Source: Vibrio orientalis CIP 102891 = ATCC 33934 (GTDB lineage Bacteria > Pseudomonadota > Gammaproteobacteria > Enterobacterales > Vibrionaceae). From it: a DNA stretch of 64,000 nt. Positions 38,182-47,628 of this stretch are shown piece after piece. Location: positions 206,426 through 270,425 of the forward strand of contig NZ_ACZV01000002.1 in the NCBI RefSeq assembly GCF_000176235.1, written 5' to 3'. The notes under the pieces are model-generated. The model saw only the letters and a list, made by a program, of their open reading frames with translations. It did not search any database and was not told the origin of the DNA. The position numbers and the translations under genes are program-made. Each line of letters starts with the position of its first letter. The first letter of the stretch is position 1.

Positions 38182-39168
38182 ATGGGACCGTTATGGCTAG
38201 ATGTGGCAGGTTGCGAACTGACCGCTGAAGACAAAGAAATATTACAGCACCCAACAGTTGGTGGTTTGATTCTATTTGCGCGCAACTACCATGATAGCGA
38301 GCAATTATTGGCGTTGAACAAATCTATCCGCCAAGCGGCTAAGCGCCCAATTCTAATCGGTGTTGACCAAGAAGGTGGTCGAGTACAGCGTTTCCGTGAA
38401 GGTTTCTCACTCATTCCTGCTTCCGAGCAATATGCCAAGCAGGCAAACGGTGAGCAGTTAGCAGAGCTGGGTGGTTGGCTAATGGCTGCGGAGCTAGTAG
38501 CTCACGATATCGACTTAAGCTTTGCCCCTGTGTTGGATAAAGGCCATGAGTGTAAAGCGATTGGTAGCCGAGCATTTGGTGATGATGTTGATACGATTAT
38601 TCGTCAAAGCCTAGCGTATATGAAAGGGATGAAATCCGTTGGTATGGCGACCACTGGTAAGCATTTTCCTGGCCACGGTGGGGTTGTTGCTGACTCTCAC
38701 CTAGAAACGCCTTTTGATAATCGCGATACGATAGTTGAGCAAGATATGGCGATCTTCAAAGCTCAAATTGAAGCCGGAATATTAGACGCGATGATGCCTG
38801 CGCATGTGGTGTACCCACATTATGATGATCAGCCTGCGAGTGGTTCAGAGTTCTGGCTTAAGCAAGTGCTGCGTCAAAAGCTAGGATTCAATGGGATCAT
38901 CTTCTCTGATGACTTAACCATGGAAGGTGCGGCGATCATGGGTGGACCCGCAGAACGAGCTCATCAATCGCTGGTGGCTGGGTGCGATATGGTGCTGGTA
39001 TGTAATCAGCGTGATGCCCAGGTCGAAGTATTGGATAACTTACCGATTATGGAAACTCCGGGAGCAGAAAAACTGCTTAAAACTCAGAGTTTCTCCTTAG
39101 CTGAGTTGCAGCGCAGTGAGGCCTGGAAGCAAGCATCACAAGCGATGCAGCGATTGACTGAAGCATAA
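38182..39168 (+). CDS. nagZ: Beta-N-acetylhexosaminidase NagZ
   Basis: A 328-aa cytoplasmic family 3 glycoside hydrolase that cuts GlcNAc from anhydro-muropeptides during peptidoglycan recycling. The family motif [15 protein letters not shown] is at about 157-171, and the nucleophile Asp lies in [10 protein letters not shown]. Its product anhydroMurNAc is the AnmK substrate. In other bacteria NagZ activity also raises the inducers of AmpC beta-lactamase. Confidence 0.96.
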   Translation: MGPLWLDVAGCELTAEDKEILQHPTVGGLILFARNYHDSEQLLALNKSIRQAAKRPILIGVDQEGGRVQRFREGFSLIPASEQYAKQANGEQLAELGGWLMAAELVAHDIDLSFAPVLDKGHECKAIGSRAFGDDVDTIIRQSLAYMKGMKSVGMATTGKHFPGHGGVVADSHLETPFDNRDTIVEQDMAIFKAQIEAGILDAMMPAHVVYPHYDDQPASGSEFWLKQVLRQKLGFNGIIFSDDLTMEGAAIMGGPAERAHQSLVAGCDMVLVCNQRDAQVEVLDNLPIMETPGAEKLLKTQSFSLAELQRSEAWKQASQAMQRLTEA

Positions 39169-39175
39169 TAAAAGA

Positions 39176-39201
39176 AGAGCCCAAGAGAGGCTCTTTTTTT
39201 T
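39176..39201 (+). terminator. Terminator after nagZ
   Basis: AGAGCC (39176-39181) pairs with GGCTCT (39189-39194), then T8. Confidence 0.88.
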
Positions 39202-39211
39202 TCGTATTAAG

Positions 39212-39934
39212 TTAGTGGAAGCCGAGCATCTCTTTTAAGGCTTTAAGGTAGCGGCGACTGACTGGCAGGGGGTGCCCACTCACCGTGATGATTTCTGCCA
39301 AACCATTTTCCAACAATTTGATCTCTTTAATAGCCTGAATATTTACCAGAAACTGCCGGTGGCAGCGGACCAAATTGGTTTTCTCTTCTAGCACTTTTAA
39401 GGTCAACTGAGAGTCGGCCTTCTGATCATGAGTTTGAATATGTACACCGCTAATATCGCTATAAGAAAACTCAACATCTTTAGTCGGAATGATGACGATG
39501 CGGTTAAGGCCAATGCAAGGAATCTGGTCCAAGCTTGGTGGGGCTATCGCCGCAACTTGTTGTTTGTTGACGGTTAGTTGGGATTTGAGCAGTCGTTGTA
39601 CAGTCTTGTCTAAACGGCAGGTATCGACAGGTTTTAGCAGGTAATCAAATGCGTTGTCCTCAAAAGCCTGAATAGCAAACTCATCGTACGCGGTGACAAA
39701 AACAACCTTTGGCATGGTATCAGGGTCGAGCATTCCGAGCAGTTCAATGCCAGTGATTTGTGGCATCTGAATATCGAGAAACACCACATCAGGTTTTAAC
39801 TGATTGATTTTTTTTAGGCCTTCAATGGCGTTGCTAGCTTGATCAATAACTTCGATATGACCCGTTTCTTCGAGTAATTCGGTTAACTCCTCACGAGCCA
39901 ACAATTCGTCATCAATGACTAAAGCAGAGAGCAT
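39212..39934 (-). CDS. btsR: BtsR, LytTR-family response regulator
   Basis: A 240-aa response regulator: receiver domain 1-120 with phospho-acceptor Asp54 (VFLDIQMPQ), then a LytTR DNA-binding domain (about 138-240). It matches the BtsR/YehT group, which in E. coli activates the pyruvate transporter gene btsT. It follows btsS by 9 bp. Candidate binding repeats lie before the CstA-family gene in this window. Confidence 0.92.
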   Translation of the reverse strand: MLSALVIDDELLAREELTELLEETGHIEVIDQASNAIEGLKKINQLKPDVVFLDIQMPQITGIELLGMLDPDTMPKVVFVTAYDEFAIQAFEDNAFDYLLKPVDTCRLDKTVQRLLKSQLTVNKQQVAAIAPPSLDQIPCIGLNRIVIIPTKDVEFSYSDISGVHIQTHDQKADSQLTLKVLEEKTNLVRCHRQFLVNIQAIKEIKLLENGLAEIITVSGHPLPVSRRYLKALKEMLGFH

Positions 39935-39943
39935 AGGGATACC

Positions 39944-41620
39944 TTAATACGTGTTCTCATCAGGAATAATAAAGCTCATTTGGGTTAAGTGATTCGGTTT
40001 CACCTCAATATTGAGAGCTGCCGCGCGACCAAATTTGTTGGTTAATCTTTTATCGACGATCTGCATACCCAGCCCGGCATGATCTTGCGCAGGGGTCACA
40101 TAGCTTCCGGCATTGTCTTCCACTATAACTTTTACTCCGCCTGAGACCTTCTGGCTGTAGATGTGGATTTGGCCACCTTCAATTAGGTTAGAGATACCGT
40201 GTTTGATGGCGTTTTCGACTAACGGTTGCAAAGTAAATGTCGGGACTTTGCGCTTCAACAAGCTTTCATCGATATCAATACTGACCTCAAGCCGGTCGGT
40301 AAAACGGGCCTTCTCAATCGATAAGTACGCATTAACGTGTGCCAGCTCCTCTTTGAGTGTTACCGTTTCGATATCTTGTTTTAAGTTACTACGGAAAAAG
40401 TGCGACAACTGCTGGATGAGTTCGCGTGCTTTACTTGGATCTCGTCGAACTACAGCACTGATGGTATTGAGTGCGTTGAAGAGAAAGTGTGGGTTAACCT
40501 GCGCATGCAGCAATTTGATTTCTGCTTGAGAAAGCAAGGTCTGTTTTTGTTGATACTCACCAAATAGAATTTGGCTTGAGAGCAATTGAGCAATGCCTTC
40601 CGCCATCGACATATTAATGGTTGAAAATAGCTTTCTCTTTGGCTCGTACAGCTTGATGGTGCCAATAACCTTGTCGCCGGTACGCAATGGAATAATCAAC
40701 GCAGAGCCGAGTTTGCAGTCCGCTGAGAGTGAGCACTGGTACGGCTTTTCTTTGCCATCTAAATAGATAATGTCGTTTTTATTGATCGCATCTAACGTGC
40801 TTTGCGAGGAAATCGGCGTATTCGGCTTATGGTGATCATCGCCAATGCCAACAAAGGCAAGGATCTTTTGTTCATCGGTAATCGAAACGGCGCCAACATT
40901 GGTCTCTTCATAAATGATGCGAGCAATCTTGTCGGCATTTTGTGAGTTAAACCCGGAAGCGAGAATACCGACCGAACGCTCGGCAATGTTTAGCGCACGA
41001 CGAGAAAAGGTGGCGGAGTACTCTTCAAAAATGGTTTTGCGATCTTGCAGGATACTCATAAAAAGCCCCGCGCCGACTGAGTTAGCAATGATCATTGGCG
41101 CCGCAATAGCCGAAACAAGCGCGTAAGCTTGATCGAAGGGCTTAGCTACGATCAGTATGATCGTCATCTGCACCACTTCGGCGATTAAAGTGATGGCAAA
41201 TACCACACTTGGATTGAACAGTTGCTGTGATTTGCCTTTTCTTACAAAGTAGACGTGAAAAAGGCCACCAATCAAGCCTTCTGCCGTAGTCGAAATAGCA
41301 CAAGCTAAATCAGTAAAGCCACCCAGTGAATATCGGTGTAGACCGCCTGTTAGGCCGACGAAGAAGCCCACGACAGGGCCGCCAAACAAGCCTCCCATTA
41401 CTGCCCCAATCGCTCGTGTATTAGCGATGGCGTCGTTGATCTGCAAACCAAAATAGGTGCCCATGATGCAAAATAGAGAAAAAAGCACATAGATGCTTAA
41501 CTTATGGCTAAGTCGATTGGAAATATTAAGCAAAGGCAAAAAGATAGGGGTCTTACTTAGCATGTAGGCAAGCATTAGGTAGACACACATCTGTTGCAGT
41601 AAGGAAAGGATTAAGTCCAT
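39944..41620 (-). CDS. btsS: BtsS, LytS-type sensor histidine kinase
   Basis: A 558-aa kinase. The N-terminal 5TMR-LYT membrane domain (about 1-195), a GAF domain (about 215-355) and a His_kinase/HATPase_c module (about 365-555) are seen, with the phospho-accepting His378 in NPHFLFNALN and the ATP-binding N-box LVENAIKHGI. E. coli BtsS is a high-affinity pyruvate receptor, and the length matches (561 aa). The alternative E. coli paralogue is YpdA; gene context with a CstA-family transporter favours BtsS. Confidence 0.9.
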   Translation of the reverse strand: MDLILSLLQQMCVYLMLAYMLSKTPIFLPLLNISNRLSHKLSIYVLFSLFCIMGTYFGLQINDAIANTRAIGAVMGGLFGGPVVGFFVGLTGGLHRYSLGGFTDLACAISTTAEGLIGGLFHVYFVRKGKSQQLFNPSVVFAITLIAEVVQMTIILIVAKPFDQAYALVSAIAAPMIIANSVGAGLFMSILQDRKTIFEEYSATFSRRALNIAERSVGILASGFNSQNADKIARIIYEETNVGAVSITDEQKILAFVGIGDDHHKPNTPISSQSTLDAINKNDIIYLDGKEKPYQCSLSADCKLGSALIIPLRTGDKVIGTIKLYEPKRKLFSTINMSMAEGIAQLLSSQILFGEYQQKQTLLSQAEIKLLHAQVNPHFLFNALNTISAVVRRDPSKARELIQQLSHFFRSNLKQDIETVTLKEELAHVNAYLSIEKARFTDRLEVSIDIDESLLKRKVPTFTLQPLVENAIKHGISNLIEGGQIHIYSQKVSGGVKVIVEDNAGSYVTPAQDHAGLGMQIVDKRLTNKFGRAAALNIEVKPNHLTQMSFIIPDENTY

Positions 41621-41722
41621 AGCGATAAAGTCAGCGGCATTTGAGTGCTATTTTAGGAAAGAATGTTGTGAGAAAACATGCTTAGTTCATATTTCTGGTA
41701 GAAAAGTCGATAAATAATTGGT

Positions 41723-41761
41723 TGTAAAGTTATATTTACGGCGTGTTTTTTATTGTTTACA
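41723..41761 (+). promoter_or_regulatory. Two TyrR boxes upstream of aroF-tyrA
   Basis: Box 1 is TGTAAAGTTATATTTACG (41723-41740), one mismatch from TGTAAA-N6-TTTACA. Box 2 is TGTTTTTTATTGTTTACA (41744-41761). Both keep the invariant G and C separated by 14 bp. Their starts are 21 bp apart, the strong/weak tandem layout of tyrosine-repressed TyrR promoters. Confidence 0.85.
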
Positions 41762-41857
41762 TCTTGAAATCTTAATTCAGACTGTTATGTTATGGTTATT
41801 CTAGCCAAGTTCATACGGAAGATACTTGGTGTAAAATATAATATACAGGTTTGGGTT

Positions 41858-42931
41858 ATGCAGAAAAGTGAATTAAGCAATATTAACATCAGCGATGAGC
41901 AGGTGCTGATTACACCAGAAGAGCTGAAAGCAAAGTTACCATTGAGTGATAATGCTCGTCGCTTTATTCAAGAGTCTCGCCAAACTATTGCCAATATTCT
42001 TCATAAGAAAGATCACCGACTGCTCATCGTTTGCGGTCCTTGTTCTATTCACGATGTTGAGGCGGCGAAGGAGTACGCGAAACGCCTTAAAGCATTGTCA
42101 GAGCAACTGAGTGATCAACTGTATATTGTTATGCGCGTGTACTTTGAAAAGCCACGTACAACCGTTGGCTGGAAAGGCTTGATCAATGACCCGCACTTAG
42201 ATGGCACGTTTGATATCGAGCATGGTCTGCATGTTGGTCGCGAGTTACTGGTGGAATTGGCGGAGATGGAAATTCCATTGGCAACAGAAGCACTAGATCC
42301 AATTAGCCCGCAATATTTAGCAGACACCTTTAGCTGGGCAGCAATTGGTGCGCGTACCACGGAATCACAGACTCACCGCGAAATGGCGAGTGGCCTTTCA
42401 ATGCCAATTGGTTTTAAAAATGGTACCGATGGCAACCTTGCCACCGCTATCAATGCGATGCAGGCTGCGTCATCTAGTCACCGTTTTATGGGGATTAACC
42501 GTGAAGGTCAGGTCGCGCTATTGACCACTCAAGGTAACCCAAATGGCCACGTTATTTTACGTGGTGGTAAGCAGACTAACTATGACTCTGTATCAGTTAC
42601 TGAGTGTGAGCAAGATATGGCAAAACATGGTTTAGACGCGTCATTGATGGTGGATTGTAGCCATGCTAACTCTCGTAAAGATTTCCGCCGTCAGCCACTG
42701 GTGGCAGAAGATGTCATCCACCAAATTCGCGAAGGCAATAAATCGATCATTGGCCTTATGATTGAGAGTCATATCAATGAAGGTAACCAACCATCGGGTA
42801 TTCCGTTAAGTGAAATGCAATATGGCGTATCTATTACCGATGCGTGTATCAATTGGGATACAACTGAGGCACTATTACGTCATGCACATGAAGAGCTAGT
42901 TCCTTTCCTAGAAGATAGATTGAAAGGCTAA
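41858..42931 (+). CDS. aroF: 3-deoxy-7-phosphoheptulonate (DAHP) synthase, class I
   Basis: A 357-aa enzyme joining PEP and erythrose-4-P, the first step of aromatic amino acid synthesis. [45 protein letters not shown] and the terminal metal site are intact. The start is ATG 41858 (MQKSELSNI); the longer frame from 41792 is not conserved. Being joined to tyrA by 22 bp and preceded by TyrR boxes marks it as the tyrosine-regulated isozyme AroF. Confidence 0.93.
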   Translation: MQKSELSNINISDEQVLITPEELKAKLPLSDNARRFIQESRQTIANILHKKDHRLLIVCGPCSIHDVEAAKEYAKRLKALSEQLSDQLYIVMRVYFEKPRTTVGWKGLINDPHLDGTFDIEHGLHVGRELLVELAEMEIPLATEALDPISPQYLADTFSWAAIGARTTESQTHREMASGLSMPIGFKNGTDGNLATAINAMQAASSSHRFMGINREGQVALLTTQGNPNGHVILRGGKQTNYDSVSVTECEQDMAKHGLDASLMVDCSHANSRKDFRRQPLVAEDVIHQIREGNKSIIGLMIESHINEGNQPSGIPLSEMQYGVSITDACINWDTTEALLRHAHEELVPFLEDRLKG

Positions 42932-42953
42932 AACGAGAGCACAAGGAATATCA

Positions 42954-44081
42954 ATGGCCGTTGAATTGAACGAATTGCGTGATCAAATTGACGCAGTAGA
43001 CAAACAGATTCTGGATTTATTAGCACAGCGACTCTCTTTAGTTGAGAAAGTCGGAGAAGTGAAAAGTGAGCATGGTTTACCTATCTATGCTCCAGACCGT
43101 GAAGCCGCGATGTTGGCTTCGCGCCGTCAAGAGGCTGAGAAGAAAGGTGTTCCGCCACAGCTGATTGAAGACATTCTTCGCCGAACTATGCGCGAATCCT
43201 ACGCCAGTGAAAAAGACTCAGGCTTTAAATGCTTAAACCCAGAGCTGCGTTCTGTGGTAATTGTCGGTGGTAACGGTCAACTAGGTGGTCTATTTGGCCG
43301 TATGTTCAAGCTTTCTGGCTATGATGTAAAAGTATTAGGCAGTAAGGATTGGGATAGTGCTGATGAGATCCTAGCAGATGCAGGCATGGTGGTGGTGACC
43401 GTGCCGATTCACCTGACAGAAGGTGTGATTGAGAAACTCGGTAATCTGCCAAAAGACTGTATCTTATGTGATTTAACGTCGATTAAGTCTAAACCGCTGC
43501 AAGCGATGATGAACGTTCACCAAGGCCCAGTCGTCGGTTTACACCCAATGTTTGGTCCGGATGTTCCGAGCTTAGCAAAACAGGTGATTGTCTACTGTAA
43601 TGGGCGTGGGGAAGAGCATTACCAATGGCTACTGAAGCAGTTCTCTATTTGGGGAGCGAGCCTTTGCCAGATTGATGCCAGTGAGCATGATCACGGCATG
43701 ACGTTGATTCAAGCGCTGCGCCACTTTACTTCATTTGCTTACGGGCTACACCTAAGCCGAGAGAACCCAAATATCGATAAGTTGTTGCAGTTAAGCTCGC
43801 CAATTTACCGTCTAGAGCTAGCGATGGTTGGGCGCTTATTTGGCCAAGATCCTAACTTATATGGCGACATTATTCTTTCTTCTGATGAAAACATCGATAT
43901 GATCAAACGTTTCCATCGTTGCTTCGGTGAAGCATTAGAAATTCTTGATGGCAAGGATAAGCAAGCCTTTGTCGAGAGTTTTGATCGAGTGAGTGATTGG
44001 TTTGGTGATTACTCTAAGCAGTTCTTAGATGAAAGTCAGAACTTGCTAAAGCAAGCCAACGATTCGATTCATCGCGGCTAA
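42954..44081 (+). CDS. tyrA: Bifunctional chorismate mutase / prephenate dehydrogenase TyrA
   Basis: A 375-aa T-protein: chorismate mutase (about 1-90; [19 protein letters not shown]) then an NAD-dependent prephenate dehydrogenase with [18 protein letters not shown] (about 98-115). It makes 4-hydroxyphenylpyruvate for tyrosine. It is second in the aroF-tyrA operon. Confidence 0.96.
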   Translation: MAVELNELRDQIDAVDKQILDLLAQRLSLVEKVGEVKSEHGLPIYAPDREAAMLASRRQEAEKKGVPPQLIEDILRRTMRESYASEKDSGFKCLNPELRSVVIVGGNGQLGGLFGRMFKLSGYDVKVLGSKDWDSADEILADAGMVVVTVPIHLTEGVIEKLGNLPKDCILCDLTSIKSKPLQAMMNVHQGPVVGLHPMFGPDVPSLAKQVIVYCNGRGEEHYQWLLKQFSIWGASLCQIDASEHDHGMTLIQALRHFTSFAYGLHLSRENPNIDKLLQLSSPIYRLELAMVGRLFGQDPNLYGDIILSSDENIDMIKRFHRCFGEALEILDGKDKQAFVESFDRVSDWFGDYSKQFLDESQNLLKQANDSIHRG

Positions 44082-44095
44082 TTAAGTGAACTTAC

Positions 44096-44127
44096 AAAAA
44101 GAGCGACCAACTTGGTCGCTCTTTTTA
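44096..44127. terminator. Bidirectional terminator tyrA / M23 peptidase gene
   Basis: GAGCGACC (44101-44108) pairs with GGTCGCTC, with an A-run before and T5 after. Confidence 0.9.
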
Positions 44128-44138
44128 TTTTGTTTCGT

Positions 44139-45152
44139 TTACTGAACCGAAATATTTTCTAGCGCTCGTTCAGTTTCGTTTTTTACCGTACTCACGGAAC
44201 TGTCATGGTAAGGATTGTTGGTTAGGTTAACCTGCAAACGCACCGTATCATCAATCAACTTAACCAGCGGCGCCCATTTCACTTTCTTCTCTTTCTCAAA
44301 AAGATAGTTAAAGTTCTCTGGCGTCCAGTCCATAGTGTATTGAGGGTTGAGTGTCCGACCAAGGAAGCGCACTTCATAATGAAGGTGGGGGCCGGTTGAA
44401 TTGCCTGAGTTACCACAAGTCGCAATTAAGTCACCTTTACTGACAAACTGCCCACTGCGCACTTTGAATTTTTGCAGGTGAGCATAGGAGCTCATAAAGC
44501 CGAATGAGTGGCGTAAGGTGAGAAAGTTACCATACCCTTTTGAACTAGGACGGACCGTTTCAATCACACCGTCGGCAGGGGCGTAAATCTCTTCTCCACG
44601 CTTACAGGTTAAGTCGATGCCCATATGAGTATGACGCTTACCTGTGATCGGGTTAGTTCGGCGGCCATATGACGAGGAGACGCGTAAATAATTGAGCGGT
44701 GAATCATTGGGAATCATGCGAAACATCGTTGCGCGTACTGCTGAGTCGATCGCAGCAGCATCAATTCGGTTCTCTAGATTGGTTTCATCAATAGAGTTTT
44801 CATCCGCCAGTCCAAGCGCAGACTCAACATCAAAAACGCGCTTACCAAGAATACTGACTTGGTCGCGTTTTTCTTCGAGCTCTTGGGAAAGGGTGTGAGT
44901 TTCTTGAACTTGTTGTTGGTAAAGAAGCTCAAGGTCTTGCTTCTGTGCTTCAATATCTTCAAGTTGACTGACTAAAACTCGAAACTCTTGTTCTGTCTGG
45001 CGCTCTTGTAGCCAGCTATAAACGCCATAGCCAGCCCCTAACGTAGCAATTCCGAAAGCAGAAACGATGGACACTAATAGTGTAGTTCGCGAAACGTAGA
45101 AGTTCTGTACCCCTGATTTCGCAGGGATAGAAATGGTAATATTCTTAGACAT
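44139..45152 (-). CDS. M23-family (LytM-type) cell-wall endopeptidase, membrane anchored
   Basis: A 337-aa protein with a short cytoplasmic N-terminus, one membrane segment (about 24-46), a periplasmic coiled coil (about 50-112) and a C-terminal peptidase M23 domain (about 155-270). The zinc ligands are intact: His176 and Asp180 in HTHMGIDL and His258 in HLHYEV. It is therefore probably an active DD-endopeptidase cutting peptidoglycan cross-links, unlike degenerate LytM regulators such as NlpD or EnvC. The name in V. cholerae is not known to me. It lies after the PilZ gene on the same strand, 11 bp away. Confidence 0.88.
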   Translation of the reverse strand: MSKNITISIPAKSGVQNFYVSRTTLLVSIVSAFGIATLGAGYGVYSWLQERQTEQEFRVLVSQLEDIEAQKQDLELLYQQQVQETHTLSQELEEKRDQVSILGKRVFDVESALGLADENSIDETNLENRIDAAAIDSAVRATMFRMIPNDSPLNYLRVSSSYGRRTNPITGKRHTHMGIDLTCKRGEEIYAPADGVIETVRPSSKGYGNFLTLRHSFGFMSSYAHLQKFKVRSGQFVSKGDLIATCGNSGNSTGPHLHYEVRFLGRTLNPQYTMDWTPENFNYLFEKEKKVKWAPLVKLIDDTVRLQVNLTNNPYHDSSVSTVKNETERALENISVQ

Positions 45153-45163
45153 AACGAGTTAGA

Positions 45164-45535
45164 TTAGGTGTATTCACCTAGGTCAGATAAGTGCTCGATG
45201 TCTCTATGTAATAGTTCATCGTCACCTACATTTAATTCAACTAACCGCTTCAAATGCCCGATACTTTCTATATCAATGTGATCAATACAAATACGAATCA
45301 CATTGTTATTGAGTCCAACGATGTTCCCTACAAGCTGGATCGAGACATCACTTCCTGAAAGCGAAAAATCCACATCGATCTGTTTATCACCATCTAGCAA
45401 CTCTGATTGTTCACTAGTCACCAATAATCCATGTAAGGAAAGGTCACTGATCAAGGCGTTGATCTGAGTCGAGCCTTGAGTTAGAACTACTTGGTTTTGA
45501 TACACAATTCGCGAAAAACGACGTCGTTCAATCAT
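45164..45535 (-). CDS. PilZ-domain c-di-GMP-binding protein
   Basis: A 123-aa stand-alone PilZ domain. Both ligand motifs are present: RRRFSR (residues 4-9, RxxxR type) and DLSLHG (31-36, D/N-x-S-x-x-G). It is therefore expected to bind c-di-GMP. Position between tyrA and ettA corresponds, as I recall, to V. cholerae VC0697 (plzA). Co-orientation with the M23 endopeptidase gene 11 bp downstream suggests an operon joining c-di-GMP and cell-wall cutting. Confidence 0.88.
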   Translation of the reverse strand: MIERRRFSRIVYQNQVVLTQGSTQINALISDLSLHGLLVTSEQSELLDGDKQIDVDFSLSGSDVSIQLVGNIVGLNNNVIRICIDHIDIESIGHLKRLVELNVGDDELLHRDIEHLSDLGEYT

Positions 45536-45655
45536 AACTTTCTCTCTTAATTCCGATTCAGAAGAGTATCAAAATTACAGTGGTCACTATGCGTGCGCGT
45601 TCGCATTCTTCATGTTTATCAATGCCTGAGTTATCAGTATTGAGATCGATATAAT

Positions 45656-45681
45656 AAAGGCCGCTAATATTAGCGGCCTTT
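45656..45681 (-). terminator. Perfect-palindrome terminator of ettA
   Basis: A 26-bp perfect palindrome centred at 45668/45669 (AAAGGCCGCTAAT and its complement). It lies 22 bp beyond the ettA stop and reads into a T/A-rich tract on the minus strand. Confidence 0.8.
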
Positions 45682-45703
45682 GCATGAATATCAAGCAGTA
45701 TTA

Positions 45704-47371
45704 TTACTTAGTAATACGCTTGTATTTAATGCGATGTGGTTCCGCAGCTTCTGGACCAAGGGTCTTCTTCAACCACTCCATGTACTCAGTATAGTTACCT
45801 TCATAGAAGTTCACCTGACCTTCGTCACGGTAGTCGATGATGTGAGTCGCAATACGGTCTAAGAACCAGCGGTCGTGCGAGATAACCATTGCACAACCCG
45901 GGAACTCTAGCAGCGCTTCTTCTAGTGCACGTAGCGTCTCAACGTCAAGGTCGTTGGTTGGTTCATCGAGTAGCAGTACGTTACCGCCAGCTTTAAGTAG
46001 CTTAGCTAGGTGGACACGGTTGCGTTCACCACCAGAAAGCTCACCGATGACCTTTTGTTGGTCTGAGCCTTTGAAGTTAAAGCGCGAACAGTAAGCACGA
46101 GCAGGGATTTCGAAGTTGTTGATCTTGATGATATCAGCGCCTTCAGAGATCTCTTGGAATACTGTTTTGCTGTCATCCATTGAGTCACGGAACTGATCAA
46201 CAGAAGCAAGCTTAACAGTATCACCCATTTCAATCGTACCAGCGTCTGGTTGTTCAGTTCCGCTTAGCATCTTGAATAGCGTCGATTTACCTGCACCGTT
46301 AGCACCGATGATGCCGACAATAGCACCTTTAGGCATGCTAAATGATAGGTCATCAATCAGTACACGTCCGTCGAACGATTTAGTTAGGTTATTGACTTCG
46401 ATAACCTTATCACCTAGGCGCTCACCTGGTGGGATAAACAGTTCGTTGGTTTCGTTACGTTTCTGGTGATCGCCACTTTGTAGCTCTTCAAAGCGTGCCA
46501 TACGAGCTTTCGACTTCGCTTGACGACCTTTAGGATTTTGACGAACCCACTCAAGCTCTTTCTCAATCGTTTTTTGACGAGCTTTCTCTTGTGATGCTTC
46601 TTGCTGTAGACGAGCGTCTTTTTGCTCAAGCCAAGAGGTATAATTACCTTGCCATGGAATACCTTCACCACGGTCAAGTTCAAGGATCCAACCCGCAGCG
46701 TTATCTAGGAAGTAACGGTCGTGGGTAATCGCAACCACAGTACCTGTATAATCCACTAGGAAACGTTCAAGCCAAGCAACAGATTCTGCATCAAGGTGGT
46801 TGGTTGGTTCGTCTAGTAGCAGCATGTCAGGTTTTTCTAGAAGCAGACGACAGATAGCAACACGGCGACGTTCACCACCAGATAGGTGTTCAATCTTAGC
46901 GTCCCATTCAGGAAGACGCAGTGCATCTGCCGCGCGCTCAAGAGAGTTTTCTAGGTTGTGACCATCTTTTGCTTGGATAAGCGCTTCTAGCTCGCCTTGC
47001 TCTTTTGCAAGAGCATCAAAATCAGCATCAGGTTCAGCGTATGCTGCGTATACTTCGTCAAGACGCTTCATTGCACCAGCAACATCAGATACGGCTTCTT
47101 CAACGATTTCACGAACTGTCTTTGACTCATCCAGTACTGGTTCCTGAGGTAGGTAACCAACATTGAGACCTGGTTGTGGACGTGCTTCACCGTCGATATC
47201 AGTATCGATACCCGCCATGATACGCAGTAGCGTCGATTTACCGGCACCGTTTAGACCCAAAACACCGATTTTTGCGCCAGGGAAGAAGCTTAGAGAGATG
47301 TCTTTAAGAATTTGTCGCTTTGGTGGCACAATTTTGCTCACGCGCGACATGGTATATACGTATTCAGCCAT
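45704..47371 (-). CDS. ettA: Energy-dependent translational throttle protein EttA
   Basis: A 555-aa ABC-F ATPase with two nucleotide-binding domains (Walker A GLNGAGKST and GANGAGKST; signatures LSGGERRRVA and LSGGERNRVH) and no membrane segments. The arm insertion (about 95-140) and inter-domain linker match EttA, which binds the ribosomal E site and gates the first peptide bond according to the ADP/ATP ratio. It is divergent from slt. Confidence 0.95.
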   Translation of the reverse strand: MAEYVYTMSRVSKIVPPKRQILKDISLSFFPGAKIGVLGLNGAGKSTLLRIMAGIDTDIDGEARPQPGLNVGYLPQEPVLDESKTVREIVEEAVSDVAGAMKRLDEVYAAYAEPDADFDALAKEQGELEALIQAKDGHNLENSLERAADALRLPEWDAKIEHLSGGERRRVAICRLLLEKPDMLLLDEPTNHLDAESVAWLERFLVDYTGTVVAITHDRYFLDNAAGWILELDRGEGIPWQGNYTSWLEQKDARLQQEASQEKARQKTIEKELEWVRQNPKGRQAKSKARMARFEELQSGDHQKRNETNELFIPPGERLGDKVIEVNNLTKSFDGRVLIDDLSFSMPKGAIVGIIGANGAGKSTLFKMLSGTEQPDAGTIEMGDTVKLASVDQFRDSMDDSKTVFQEISEGADIIKINNFEIPARAYCSRFNFKGSDQQKVIGELSGGERNRVHLAKLLKAGGNVLLLDEPTNDLDVETLRALEEALLEFPGCAMVISHDRWFLDRIATHIIDYRDEGQVNFYEGNYTEYMEWLKKTLGPEAAEPHRIKYKRITK

Positions 47372-47628
47372 TGCCGATCGTTCCTAAATAATCAATTTAC
47401 ATAAAGGGTTATTTTATACTAATAGCGCTCAGTTTGTTACCAGAGAAACAACTCCTGTTAGCAACAAACGTTACTGTTGATGAATTTATAGGCAATAGTA
47501 AGCATAAAGTCGGCGAGACGTCACAGTAGTGTGAATTTATCAATATTTACACCTATTCGCTTTACACAGATGTTTACAATGAGCATTAATAGGAAAACGC
47601 ATTTATATAATCTCAGGATGAGACCATA

